49,228 bases of DNA. Origin: Paraburkholderia sp. C35 (GTDB lineage: Bacteria > Pseudomonadota > Gammaproteobacteria > Burkholderiales > Burkholderiaceae). Below are positions 7,575-15,504 of this stretch, piece after piece. Position 1 is the first letter of the stretch, and every line of letters starts with the position of its first letter. Below the pieces are notes generated by a model, which saw nothing but the letters and a program-made list of their open reading frames with translations, was not told the origin of the DNA and searched no databases. Position numbers and translations under genes: made by a program. The stretch covers positions 1-49,228 of the forward strand of contig NZ_QBUY01000061.1 of the NCBI RefSeq assembly GCF_003121405.1, read 5' to 3'.

Positions 7575-8345
7575 TCAGGCTCCCACCATTCCCGTCACTG
7601 CGGCTATCGATATCCACACCTGCAATTGCGCGGCAATATCAAACGCGCTATTGGCCTCGAGGCCAACGTCAATCGCCTCGTTGAGTGTCCGGCCGTGTTG
7701 CAAAGCCAGAAATGCGTCATGTGCCGCCAGGGTTTGATCCACGACGACAGGACGCCAGTGTGGTCGCACGACAAGCACGCATGCTGCCGCATCGATATCG
7801 CGGGGCGCATCGCCGCCGGGTTGATGAGCGCGCCAGATATCGCCGATCGAATGACGCGAGCGCATGGCTGAACATGCGGGATGGGTCGTCAGCCTGCTGT
7901 TTAACAGGCGCTCGCTTCCGGTTTCCTGCCACTGCTGCGTGCTGGTGACGCGTGGATCGGCCGCATACCAGGCGTTGTGAACGGCCCATTCGAGCCGTGC
8001 GACGTCACCGAAGTAGCCGTAAAGCGCATTCTGTTCCCACCTCTCGATGAACTCAGGCAGATGGGCTCCGTACTGGTTGAGATCGCCGCTTTCCGATGGA
8101 TGATCCTTCGCATAGCCCTGCGCAAGCCCGGTGAAATAGCGCTCTCCGGTCAGTGCCAGCAAAACCGGGTAGGCATTTTTCAACGCTGCGAGCCACGCTG
8201 ACTGGACGTTGCGCCGGTACAGACTCAAACGTCCGCTGACGATATTGGGAGGCGTTGAGAGTCGGCCGGAAAGCGCAGCGTCTTCCCGTGCGTCGCGAAC
8301 AGCGCTGCAAAAGGCTTGCTGAGTGTCTGCAAGCGATGCCTTCAT
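7575..8345 (-). CDS. bufC: BufC/HvfC-type RiPP partner protein (DUF2063)
   Basis: A 256-residue soluble protein. The N-terminal DUF2063 domain (about 1-100) includes SGRLSLYRRNVQSAW and NAYPVLLALTGERYF, typical of the family. It is the usual partner of DUF692 enzymes and is thought to help recognise the precursor peptide and form the active complex, as MbnC does for MbnB in methanobactin synthesis. Its ATG (8345-8343) overlaps the bufB stop (8344-8342), so the two are translationally coupled. The third gene of the bufferin operon. Confidence 0.85.
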   Translation of the reverse strand: MKASLADTQQAFCSAVRDAREDAALSGRLSTPPNIVSGRLSLYRRNVQSAWLAALKNAYPVLLALTGERYFTGLAQGYAKDHPSESGDLNQYGAHLPEFIERWEQNALYGYFGDVARLEWAVHNAWYAADPRVTSTQQWQETGSERLLNSRLTTHPACSAMRSRHSIGDIWRAHQPGGDAPRDIDAAACVLVVRPHWRPVVVDQTLAAHDAFLALQHGRTLNEAIDVGLEANSAFDIAAQLQVWISIAAVTGMVGA

Positions 8346-9214
8346 GTCCGCCCCTGTTTGCACGCTTCAGAAATCAACGGTCCATCGGTACGCGCCAGAA
8401 CGTTGCGAGCCTTGTCCACCTCGTTGACCAGTTCCGCGAGTGGCGGCAGATTCGTGTCCCACTCGATCAGCGTCGGGCGATGGCCGAAACGTTGCAGCGC
8501 ATAGTCGTACAGACGCCAGACTTCGGGCGTCACGGATGAGCCGTGATCGTCGATGACACCGATCCCGGTCACGCTATGTCCTGCAAGATGAATCTCGCCC
8601 ACAACCTGCGGCGAAAGCGCATCGATGGCGGCGATCGCATCTTCACCGTGATTGCATTGATTGACGAAGAGGTTGTTGATGTCCAGCAGCACGCCGCAAC
8701 CCGTGCGTCTTGCCAGTTCCGCCAGAAAAACGGTTTCTCCATACCGGTCCTCACGAAAGCGCGTGTAGGCCGACACGTTCTCCAGCAGAACCGGGCGCCG
8801 TAGGATTTCCTGAAGCGCGTCGACGCGTGGACAAAGATAGTCGAGCGCTTCGTCGGTGAGTGGCATCGGCAACAGATCGTTTAGATACGCCGACGATGCC
8901 GCATTCCACGACAGATGCGCTGAAACGATGTGCGGGTCGATGCGATCCACGAGACGCCGAAGTTTGCCGACATGAACCCTATCCAGCGGCACCGGGGAGC
9001 CCAACCCTAAACCCACGCCGTGCAGGCTGACGGGCAGGTCGCGCCGGATGGTCTCCAGCACATGGAGATCGTAGCCGCCGTCGCCAAAGTAGTTTTCGCT
9101 GTGGACTTCGATCCAGTCCACAGCGGGCGTCGACGCAAGGAAATCTGCGTAATGCGCGTGGCGCAGTCCGACGCCAACGCCGGAAGGTCGCGGGGTCGTG
9201 GTCGGCTCACTCAT
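8342..9214 (-). CDS. bufB: BufB/HvfB-type multinuclear iron oxygenase (DUF692, MbnB-like)
   Basis: A 290-residue TIM-barrel enzyme of the DUF692 family. Family members use two or three irons and O2 to modify cysteines of ribosomal peptides, giving oxazolone/thioamide in methanobactin and thiooxazole in bufferins. Conserved metal-site motifs in order: VHSENYF (38-43), SLHGVG (63-68), SAHLSWN (98-104), LLENVSAY (143-150), LLDINNLFVN (176-185), IHLAGH (208-213), DDHGS (222-226) and EWD (251-253). I use the ATG at 9214. An upstream in-frame TTG at 9247 lacks a ribosome-binding site. It sits 42 bases after the precursor gene and is coupled to bufC, so substrate and enzyme are co-expressed. Confidence 0.88.
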   Translation of the reverse strand: MSEPTTTPRPSGVGVGLRHAHYADFLASTPAVDWIEVHSENYFGDGGYDLHVLETIRRDLPVSLHGVGLGLGSPVPLDRVHVGKLRRLVDRIDPHIVSAHLSWNAASSAYLNDLLPMPLTDEALDYLCPRVDALQEILRRPVLLENVSAYTRFREDRYGETVFLAELARRTGCGVLLDINNLFVNQCNHGEDAIAAIDALSPQVVGEIHLAGHSVTGIGVIDDHGSSVTPEVWRLYDYALQRFGHRPTLIEWDTNLPPLAELVNEVDKARNVLARTDGPLISEACKQGRT

Positions 9215-9256
9215 CGTGAAGGGCTTCGTGTGACCTGATCTGTGCAAGGAGAACGG

Positions 9257-9511
9257 TTAGCCGTCAACCGTTCCACCCAGCTTCTTGCACGTACCCTCGG
9301 GCAAGTTCTTGAAGTCACCCTTGTCGTTGTCGACCTTGGCTTCACCTGCGCAGCCGTGGACGCCCGTCTTGCTGGCGCAATCGTTCTGTCCGGCTTTTGC
9401 GATGCCGTAGCATTGAACCTTTTTGTCCGCGTGGGCCAACTGGGGCGTCACAACGGCAAGACCGGCAAGCGCTGTGGCAATGAGCGCGTGACGCGCGGTA
9501 TCGGATTTCAT
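9257..9511 (-). CDS. bufA: BufA1-type bufferin precursor (DUF2282), exported four-Cys peptide
   Basis: An 84-residue precursor. Signal peptide is about 1-28 (KSDTARHALIATALAGLAVV, then QLAHA). The mature part begins DKKVQCYGIAKAGQNDCAS and contains four cysteines: C34, C45, C54 and C75. The KVQCYGIAKAGQNDC stretch and PEGTC are the DUF2282/BufA1 signature. In characterised bufferins such cysteines are converted by BufBC to thiooxazoles and the exported peptide sequesters copper. The ATG at 9511 has a perfect AGGAGG at 9518-9523. An upstream in-frame ATG at 9547 would put twelve extra residues before the signal peptide. Confidence 0.9.
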   Translation of the reverse strand: MKSDTARHALIATALAGLAVVTPQLAHADKKVQCYGIAKAGQNDCASKTGVHGCAGEAKVDNDKGDFKNLPEGTCKKLGGTVDG

Positions 9512-9631
9512 GTTTTTCCTCCTGTTCACAGAAACGGTTGGCTTCAACGTCCCGCTGCGCAGGGTTGCGAAGCAAGACGCATCAAGTGATCTGAAATATA
9601 GACAATAGGCGGTGCTCTCGTTTGGCTGGCC

Positions 9632-9655
9632 GCTATTTCGCTATTTCGCTATTTC
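9632..9655. repeat. Three tandem copies of GCTATTTC at the copC stop
   Basis: GCTATTTC is repeated head to tail three times (9632-9639, 9640-9647, 9648-9655). The third copy contains the copC stop codon (complement of CTA, 9649-9651). It lies between copC and the bufA promoter region. An eight-base repeat unit is not a multiple of three, and copy-number change would affect only the gap upstream of bufA, not copC. Confidence 0.8.
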
Positions 9656-10023
9656 ACTTCGAAGCTGTAATCGCCATGGGTCCGGTGACCGTCCGATGCA
9701 ACGGCAACCCAGTGGACCGTGTAGCGTCCCGATTGCAGCGCAGGCAATGCGAGCGAAATCGCGTCGTGGTCTTGTGCATCCACGGCGGACCTGGCGGTAT
9801 TGACCTGCTTTTCGCCTGCATCCGTGACCGTCAGTGACGAAAACGCGGGTTCCAGCGGGCCGTCGAAGACGATCCGCACCTCGGGTGGCGACGCCACGCT
9901 GGCGCCCGCGCCCGGCACCTGATTACGCGGGAACACGTGCGCAAAAGCGATGCCAGATAAAGCCAGGGTGAGGCCAAGTCCACAGACTGTCTTCCAGGCG
10001 AGCGACGCGAGACGGCTGATCAT
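9649..10023 (-). CDS. copC: Periplasmic copper-binding protein CopC
   Basis: A 124-residue precursor with a signal peptide (1-28, ending in FA-H). The mature protein would begin at His29 (HVFPRNQ), which supplies the N-terminal amine and imidazole of the CopC Cu(II) site. The other ligands, D111 and H113, are in ASDGHRTHGDYSF. There is no Met-rich Cu(I) loop, so this is the Cu(II)-only class. CopC usually delivers to CopD, but no copD is nearby. Only 11 bases separate it from the upstream barrel gene, and bufA follows 137 bases downstream. Confidence 0.9.
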   Translation of the reverse strand: MISRLASLAWKTVCGLGLTLALSGIAFAHVFPRNQVPGAGASVASPPEVRIVFDGPLEPAFSSLTVTDAGEKQVNTARSAVDAQDHDAISLALPALQSGRYTVHWVAVASDGHRTHGDYSFEVK

Positions 10024-10034
10024 ACGAATCTCCC

Positions 10035-10934
10035 TTACCAGTTGAACAGCGGCTTGCCGATCGTGGTCGGCGCAACGTCGTCGAAGAACACGTGCGCCTG
10101 AACCAGCACGCCGACGTGCGAACCGCTCGCGCGGTTGATCGGAATCTGCGCCTCGATGCCGAACTGCCCATAGCGATTGATCCAGATGAAACCCGGGTTG
10201 ACGGTTCCCGTCGTTTGTCCCTGACTTCGCGAGAGCGGAATTTCGACCAGCGGAATCAGATTGGCAAAGGGCTGCGGCAAACCGACAGAATGCACATGCT
10301 GCTCCAGATAGGGCAGGCTGTATTGCACGGTGAACCCGTAGTTGAATGCGTTCGGCTGGCCTGCGCCCGTTGTGAGCGAAGGTCCAAATTCGCCTGTGAT
10401 CGCAACAGGCTTCAGGTAAGCCAACGAGTCCGGCAGGTCGCCCATGCCTTTGCCGATATAAACGGTAGGGGAGATCGTCGAAAAGCTGTCGGCGATTGCG
10501 TGGCTGCCGGTGCCACCAATTTCAGCGTCGACGCCGATCGAGGTCATGAACTCATGGGGCTCATTGACGTAGAGCAGATACTTGAGCCCAACGTCGAAGT
10601 TGTCGAAGCCATGTGCAGTCGGGTTGTTCTGCATCACATACGTGCCGCCCACCGACAGCGCGAGCCGCGACGTAATGAGCTTGTCGTAGTCGAAATCGCA
10701 CGTGTTGACGCTCTGGTCGCCGTTGTCGCCCGGCACGCGGACATGGCCGAACTGCAGGTTAGCCTCGTCGCCGACGCCGGGGTCGTCGACGGCCATCGTG
10801 GCTGGGAAAACGCGGTCGCCGGCTATCGCGTGCGCGTGGGCATGCAGCGGCAACAACGTGATGAGGCCAATCGCGGCCGCAAAGAGTGGTGATGCGGCGC
10901 GCGCAGGCGCGCGTCCCGTCGAACAGGTGTGCAT
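10035..10934 (-). CDS. Predicted outer-membrane beta-barrel protein of the copper cluster
   Basis: A 299-residue protein with a signal peptide ending in the His-rich PLHAHAHAIA (about 30-39). The rest is built of alternating short amphipathic strands with aromatic residues and ends in a C-terminal aromatic (PLFNW), as barrels do. I chose ATG 10934 because AGAGGA lies seven bases upstream. The longer frame to 11351 is a shadow of the neighbouring DUF2946 gene. The family is often annotated only as a transporter or hypothetical protein. Its place between DUF2946 and copC suggests copper passage or sensing at the outer membrane. There is no TonB plug domain. Confidence 0.7.
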   Translation of the reverse strand: MHTCSTGRAPARAASPLFAAAIGLITLLPLHAHAHAIAGDRVFPATMAVDDPGVGDEANLQFGHVRVPGDNGDQSVNTCDFDYDKLITSRLALSVGGTYVMQNNPTAHGFDNFDVGLKYLLYVNEPHEFMTSIGVDAEIGGTGSHAIADSFSTISPTVYIGKGMGDLPDSLAYLKPVAITGEFGPSLTTGAGQPNAFNYGFTVQYSLPYLEQHVHSVGLPQPFANLIPLVEIPLSRSQGQTTGTVNPGFIWINRYGQFGIEAQIPINRASGSHVGVLVQAHVFFDDVAPTTIGKPLFNW

Positions 10935-11037
10935 GAATGCGTCCTCTTTCCTGGTTGTGGGCGGCATCGCGCGGCGTAACGGCGCGCGAGCGTGCGCCAC
11001 GCGGCAGCACGCGCATGGCAGCGGTAGTGAAGCTGGA

Positions 11038-11418
11038 TCAGGAAAGGCGGAAAGGTGGCGCGCGTGGTTGTCCGGGCGCGAGCGGCTCGACAAGGCGCAC
11101 GCTCTCGAAGCGTGTCGCGATTCGCTGCAGGACAACCTGGATGATCTGGGTGAAAACGAGTTGCGGCGCGACGACGGCGGGCATGTGCGCGAGCAGGCTG
11201 CAATACCCGCACGCATCGCCGCCCGGCATCGATGTATGTGTATGCGATGCGTCCTGGCCGGCGTCGTGCTGCATCGACGGCATCGAGCAATGCATGCCGC
11301 TTTCGCCGCCGCCGTGCATTGCCGCGAGCGAATGCGAAATGGTCGGCGCAAGCGTGGCCATCAGGATCGCAAGCAATCCTATGAAGCTGCCAGTGAACCG
11401 GAAAAAGCGGCTTCGCAT
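11038..11418 (-). CDS. DUF2946 protein, His/Met-rich form
   Basis: A 126-residue protein with an N-terminal hydrophobic segment (about 10-28, membrane anchor or signal). A His/Met-rich loop spans about 34-65 with C44. Then comes ACGYC (C70 and C73) followed by a second hydrophobic stretch, and the tail is PGQPRAPPFRLS. The Cys pair, His and Met residues would suit copper binding, but no DUF2946 function is established to my knowledge. It heads the run DUF2946 - barrel - copC - bufABC. A promoter-like extended -10 lies 42 bases before its start, the same distance as in the other minus-strand copy at 15505. Confidence 0.8.
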   Translation of the reverse strand: MRSRFFRFTGSFIGLLAILMATLAPTISHSLAAMHGGGESGMHCSMPSMQHDAGQDASHTHTSMPGGDACGYCSLLAHMPAVVAPQLVFTQIIQVVLQRIATRFESVRLVEPLAPGQPRAPPFRLS

Positions 11419-11459
11419 GGGCCGGGGCCAGGTTGTTTCTGTTGAGTCTGATGGCAGCG

Positions 11460-11465
11460 ATTATG
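11460..11465 (-). promoter_or_regulatory. Probable extended -10 element of the DUF2946-copC-buf run
   Basis: On the minus strand TGGCATAATC reads as an extended -10 (TGG + CATAAT). It lies 42 bases upstream of the DUF2946 start at 11418. The same ten bases occur at exactly the same distance upstream of the second DUF2946 gene (15927-15932). I see no good -35, which fits an extended -10 or an activator-dependent promoter. Confidence 0.5.
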
Positions 11466-11510
11466 CCACGCGCATCCGGCTACACATGGCGTAATCGCTG
11501 ATCATGCGTA

Positions 11511-12572
11511 TCAGCCGACGTTGACGGGCATTTCGTCATACCCCTTGATCTTGTACACGACGACCGAGACCAGCCAGCTCAACACGAACAGGCCAATCAC
11601 CGCGTAACCAAGCAGGCCGAAATTGTCCGACAGCGAACCGACCAGGTCCCAGAAACCGCCCTTGAGCTCGAGCTTGTCGGCGATCAGTGCCAGCGCTTCA
11701 ATGCCGCCGATCAGCACAGCCACGATGACCGATACGAACGTAATGGTGATGTTGTAGTAGAGCTTGCGCACGGGCTTCATGAAAGCCCAGCCATAGGCGC
11801 CCAGCATCAGCACGCCATCGGCCGTATCGACGAGACACATGCCTGCCGTGAACAGCGCCGGGAAGATCAGGATCGTGCCGAGCGACATGCCGTCGGCAGC
11901 TTGTGCCGCCGAAATGCCGAACAGCGCGACCTCGGTTGCCGTGTCGAAGCCGAGACCGAACACACAGCCGATCGGGTACATGTGCCAGCTGCGCGAAACC
12001 AGCTTGAACAGCGGGCGGAAGATACGCGAGAGGAAACCGCGCTTGTTGAGCAGCATGTCGAGATCTTCCTCGACAAGACGTTCGCCGCGTTGCACGCGAC
12101 GGAAGGTCTTGACCACGGAGATCAGGATCATCACGTTGACGATGGCCAGCACGAGCAGGAAACCCGCCGATACCGACGTGCCGATCACGCCGCCGATGTC
12201 CTTCATGTCCTCGAAGCGCGCCTTTAACGTGACGGCGGCGAAGGCAACGGCGACAGACAGGCCGATCACGATCGTCGAATGGCCCAGCGAGAAGAAGAAG
12301 CCGACGGCAACCGGCCGCTTGCCCGCTTGCATCAGCTTGCGCGTGGTGTTGTCGATCGCGGCGATATGGTCGGCGTCGACAGCGTGGCGCAGGCCGAAGG
12401 TGTAGGCGAGGAGTGCGGTGCCAAGCAGGGCGGGCCGCGCGTGCAGCGCGGTCAGCGCCCACACCCAGACACCGATGTTGGCGGCGACCAGCAATGAAAA
12501 GATACCGATGATCTTGCCACGCAGTGCCTGTGGACCATCGTCGAATAACTGGGAGAAAGCAAGCCGTTGCAT
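11511..12572 (-). CDS. NiCoT-family nickel/cobalt transporter (HoxN/NixA type)
   Basis: A 353-residue inner-membrane permease with about eight membrane spans. The signature RHAVDADHIAAIDN (R62-H63 to D68-H69) in the second span is the metal-selectivity motif HX4DH. FGLGFDTATEVALFG and GMCLVDTADG are the further NiCoT motifs. I start at ATG 12572 with GAGGA six bases upstream. The gene follows a cobalamin riboswitch, so cobalt is the likely cargo and uptake should fall when cobalamin is sufficient. With the cbtB-like gene at the left edge, the strain would have two B12-controlled cobalt importers. Confidence 0.93.
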   Translation of the reverse strand: MQRLAFSQLFDDGPQALRGKIIGIFSLLVAANIGVWVWALTALHARPALLGTALLAYTFGLRHAVDADHIAAIDNTTRKLMQAGKRPVAVGFFFSLGHSTIVIGLSVAVAFAAVTLKARFEDMKDIGGVIGTSVSAGFLLVLAIVNVMILISVVKTFRRVQRGERLVEEDLDMLLNKRGFLSRIFRPLFKLVSRSWHMYPIGCVFGLGFDTATEVALFGISAAQAADGMSLGTILIFPALFTAGMCLVDTADGVLMLGAYGWAFMKPVRKLYYNITITFVSVIVAVLIGGIEALALIADKLELKGGFWDLVGSLSDNFGLLGYAVIGLFVLSWLVSVVVYKIKGYDEMPVNVG

Positions 12573-12647
12573 GAATTGTCCTCGCATGCGGGTTAGGCCG
12601 CCCGGGGGCGAGCGGCATCGGCCGGAATACTTCTTTGCACTCCGGGC

Positions 12648-12835
12648 GTGGGCAGGTCTCCTGACTTACGCGTCAACGTCTGGGCATCGCCTTCCCGAGC
12701 GATTCAGTGGCATACAGATGCCTGACTCTGCGCTTACAGTTGCGGGTACAGCTACGGACTCGGCGGGTGCCTCACCGTATTCCCTATCAATGCCTTGCGG
12801 CAACCCACGCCGCGCGATTATCTCCCGAAAATAAA
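12648..12835 (-). ncRNA. Cobalamin riboswitch of the NiCoT gene
   Basis: On the minus strand the element contains GGGAATACGGTGAGGCACCC and then CGCAACTGTA (the variable-arm region). It ends with a perfect B12 box, AAGTCAGGAGACCTGCC, at about 12649-12668. It lies about 75 bases before the transporter start, in the right orientation. It is the longer, classical form and is not a copy of the two short elements at the left end. The 5' limit is approximate. Confidence 0.93.
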
Positions 12836-12858
12836 GCCTGGTGTGACGTACACCGACG

Positions 12859-13026
12859 CTAGGTGCGCGTCCAGCAGATGGGCGCCATGTACTGCGATGG
12901 GGAGTCGCCTGGCCGCGTGATCCACGCCATCCAGCCAGCCCAGATGCCAAGTGCGATCAGGGCAGTCAGATTCAGTTGCAAGCGATGCCGCTTCAGCCAG
13001 CCAACCCACTGTCGGGTCTCGGTCAT
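12859..13026 (-). CDS. Small single-span membrane protein, unknown function
   Basis: A 55-residue protein starting MTETRQWVGWLKRH with a GGAG site six bases upstream. It has a basic, tryptophan-rich N-terminus, one hydrophobic span (about residues 19-36) and a C-terminal tail with one cysteine. Longer in-frame starts (13038, 13059) have no ribosome-binding site. It lies 70 bases after the TonB-dependent receptor and just before the cobalamin riboswitch, so it probably closes the receptor operon. I do not recognise the family. A small partner of receptor-linked transport is one possibility. Confidence 0.6.
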   Translation of the reverse strand: MTETRQWVGWLKRHRLQLNLTALIALGIWAGWMAWITRPGDSPSQYMAPICWTRT

Positions 13027-13095
13027 ATCGTTCTCCATTTGCGCGAGTGAGTGCGTCACGACGCCTGACTGAGCCAGGCGCCGGGTTATTCCATG

Positions 13096-15207
13096 TCAGA
13101 ACGCGTATCGCATGCCGCCGTAGATGCTGCGGCCAGATCCCGGATAAAAGATCGCGGTGCTGCTTGCCGTGCGCGCATCGGCGACCGTGCTGATGTCGCT
13201 GACATAGCGCTTGTTGGTGAGGTTGCGCGCGTCGAGGAACAGCGACAAGCCGTTGCGGAAGTCATAACCCGCCTGCACGCCCAGCAGCGTATAGCCCGGC
13301 ACGCGCAAGGTGTTCGCGTCGTCCGCCCATGCACCCGCCGGCACCCAGTCGACACTCGTCGAAATGTGAAAGCCGTTCGGGCGTGCATAGCCGAGCGTCG
13401 CGCGCAGCACGTTGACGGGCACGCCGGCGATGCGATTATTGCCGTATTGCGGAGCGTCCTTGACACGGAAATCGCTGAGATTCCAGATACCCGACAGCGT
13501 GATGCGATCGCCTGCACCCGCACTCGCGATGTTGCGGAACAGATCGATCGATGCGCCTGCCTCGATGCCTTGCAGGATCGTCTTGTTCGCGTTGACGGTG
13601 GACGCGGGGATGTCAGGGGTGGTGGTGTACTGGAGCAACTGGTCGCGCACGATCGAACGATAGCCGGTGATGTCCCACGAGAACCTGTCGCGCGTGCCGC
13701 GCGTGCCGAGTTCGAGCGTCCATGCGTGTTGAGACGCCAGCGGTGTGAAGCTGGTCGTGGTACTGAAGGTCTGCGTCAGATCGCCGAAGTCGGGCACATC
13801 CTGGCTGCGCGTGATGTCGACGAATGCCTGAATTTCCTTATTGGGTTGCCACAGCAGGCCCAGCTTGGGGTTCACACCGTTGAAGGTCTCGCTGGTCGAC
13901 TTGTAGGTCGGATCGGCGGCGAGGCCGCCGTGATCGACATATTTGCGCACGTCGCGTAATGCCTTGAAGCCGGCCATGACCGCGAAGGTCGGCAGGAAGA
14001 ACAGTCTGTCCTCGACGTAGGCTTCATAGTTGTACGCGCTCTGCGTCGAATCGAGCGTCTGGGTGCCTTTGTCGCCCGACACGTTGATGTATTGCCGCGC
14101 CTGGTTGTTGCCGCCGAAAAATCTCGCGCCCGCGATCACGTCGTTGCGCATGCCACCGATTGTCAGGCTCGCCGTGTAGCGCGGCGCGATGCCATAGGTC
14201 CAGCCATCCTGATCGATCACCTGGAAGATCGGGTGATACAGGCTCTTGTGGATGGCCCACGTATCGACGTCGATCTGGCCGGTGTCGAGCTTGAAGGTGG
14301 TGCGGTTCGCGATGCGCTCGGTGCGCGAATTGCGCGCCTGGTCACCCGACAGCGCGCTCGGCGCGGCCTTGGTCGGATTGTTGAGCGCATCGGAAAGCGA
14401 CAGCGTGCCGGGCAGTTCCTGATTGACGATGTATGCGCCGAAATAAAAGCGCGTCTCCACATCGGGGCTGAAGCGATAGCCGAGATTGCCGTTGAACTGC
14501 TCGTACTGGCCGCGCTCGTGCTGACGGAAACCATCGGCGTGATCGACCGTGAAGGTGCCCAGGAAATCGAGCGGGCCGACGATGCGCGAGAACTGCGCAC
14601 TGCCGCGCGCGGTGCCGAAGCTGCCGCCTTCCAGACGCAGAATGTTGGGCGCGACGGCCGTATACGCTGTCGGCGTCAGAAAATTGATTGCGCCGCCAAG
14701 CGTCGATGAGCCATACGCCAGTCCGTTTCCGCCTTTGTAGACGTCGGTCGCCTGGAGGGCGAGGGGATCGATCTGGTAGTAGTCGCCGCTGCCGTCGGCA
14801 AGATTGGTCGGGATGCCGTCCTGCAGGATTTCCAGTCCGCGCGTGTGATACGAGCGCGCAATGCCTGAACCGCGAATCGACAGACGCAGCTCCTGGCCGT
14901 AGCGGTCCTGAACGAATACACCGGGGACGTCCTTCAGCACATCGCGCAAGGTGAATGCGTAGGTATTCACATAGGATTCGCTGTCGACGAAACCGACTGA
15001 ACCGACTGTCTGATCGAGTTCACTGCGCTGTTCGGCGACCGTCTTCGAGGTCAGCGATGGTTGTCGCGTGTCCGTGACGGCAACGGGCGGCAGCGTGGTC
15101 TCGCTGGCTCGCGTGGTGCCTGAATCGGCTTGTGCAAGGGCACTGCCGGCAAACAGCATCATCGCTGCACTCGATAGCGCGCGGCGGCGGTTGGCAGGTT
15201 GGAACAT
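13096..15207 (-). CDS. TonB-dependent outer-membrane receptor (first)
   Basis: A 703-residue receptor. Signal peptide is about 1-29 (RRRALSSAAMMLFAGSALAQ). The plug domain (about 50-180) has LRDVLKDVPGVFVQDRYGQE and LRLSIRGSGIARSYHTRGLE. The 22-strand barrel ends in YGGMRYAF with the terminal Phe. The start at 15207 is set by the signal peptide, with AGAGGA upstream. The plug style resembles FecA-type siderophore receptors, but the ligand cannot be read. It lies downstream of a DUF2946 gene, as do the other two receptors in this window. No cobalamin riboswitch precedes it, so it is unlikely to be a BtuB. Confidence 0.92.
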   Translation of the reverse strand: MFQPANRRRALSSAAMMLFAGSALAQADSGTTRASETTLPPVAVTDTRQPSLTSKTVAEQRSELDQTVGSVGFVDSESYVNTYAFTLRDVLKDVPGVFVQDRYGQELRLSIRGSGIARSYHTRGLEILQDGIPTNLADGSGDYYQIDPLALQATDVYKGGNGLAYGSSTLGGAINFLTPTAYTAVAPNILRLEGGSFGTARGSAQFSRIVGPLDFLGTFTVDHADGFRQHERGQYEQFNGNLGYRFSPDVETRFYFGAYIVNQELPGTLSLSDALNNPTKAAPSALSGDQARNSRTERIANRTTFKLDTGQIDVDTWAIHKSLYHPIFQVIDQDGWTYGIAPRYTASLTIGGMRNDVIAGARFFGGNNQARQYINVSGDKGTQTLDSTQSAYNYEAYVEDRLFFLPTFAVMAGFKALRDVRKYVDHGGLAADPTYKSTSETFNGVNPKLGLLWQPNKEIQAFVDITRSQDVPDFGDLTQTFSTTTSFTPLASQHAWTLELGTRGTRDRFSWDITGYRSIVRDQLLQYTTTPDIPASTVNANKTILQGIEAGASIDLFRNIASAGAGDRITLSGIWNLSDFRVKDAPQYGNNRIAGVPVNVLRATLGYARPNGFHISTSVDWVPAGAWADDANTLRVPGYTLLGVQAGYDFRNGLSLFLDARNLTNKRYVSDISTVADARTASSTAIFYPGSGRSIYGGMRYAF

Positions 15208-15467
15208 GGTTTCCGAATCCTCTTGTGTTATGTCGTTCTGCTGGCGTCGACGTAGCGGATCTGGCCGCGTGCGACAACCGGAATGCGGGCGGACCGTGTC
15301 GGCGTGCGCGATGACGCGCAAGCTGCCGGTCCGCATGAGACGCGTGTTTCCCGCCGCAACTGCCGCTTTGAAGCGACAGGTCACGAGACAAAGCGATGCC
15401 AGCCGGCGAACGCAGGTTCGCCAGCCATTCAGGCTTGGTGAGCAGCAGGGAAAGCACGCACGAACGC

Positions 15468-15491
15468 GTGACGGCCGCTTGCGGTCGTCAC
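15468..15491. other. Strong hairpin between DUF2946 and the TonB receptor
   Basis: GTGACGGCCGC (15468-15478) pairs with GCGGTCGTCAC (15481-15491) across a TT loop, with one wobble pair. It lies 14 bases after the DUF2946 stop in a 297-base gap otherwise without a gene. It has no T-run on either strand, so it is more likely an intercistronic RNA stem or a weak attenuator than a full terminator. Confidence 0.5.
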
Positions 15492-15504
15492 AGTTCGCGT
15501 GGGA

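Noticed and set aside
9632..9655. Short tandem repeat as a CRISPR or phase-variation tract
   Set aside because: Only three perfect eight-base units without spacers; the length change would not alter any reading frame.
13096..15207. First TonB receptor as a BtuB cobalamin receptor
   Set aside because: No cobalamin riboswitch upstream (15208-15504 checked by eye) and the plug style is siderophore-like. The nearby riboswitch points away, to the NiCoT gene.
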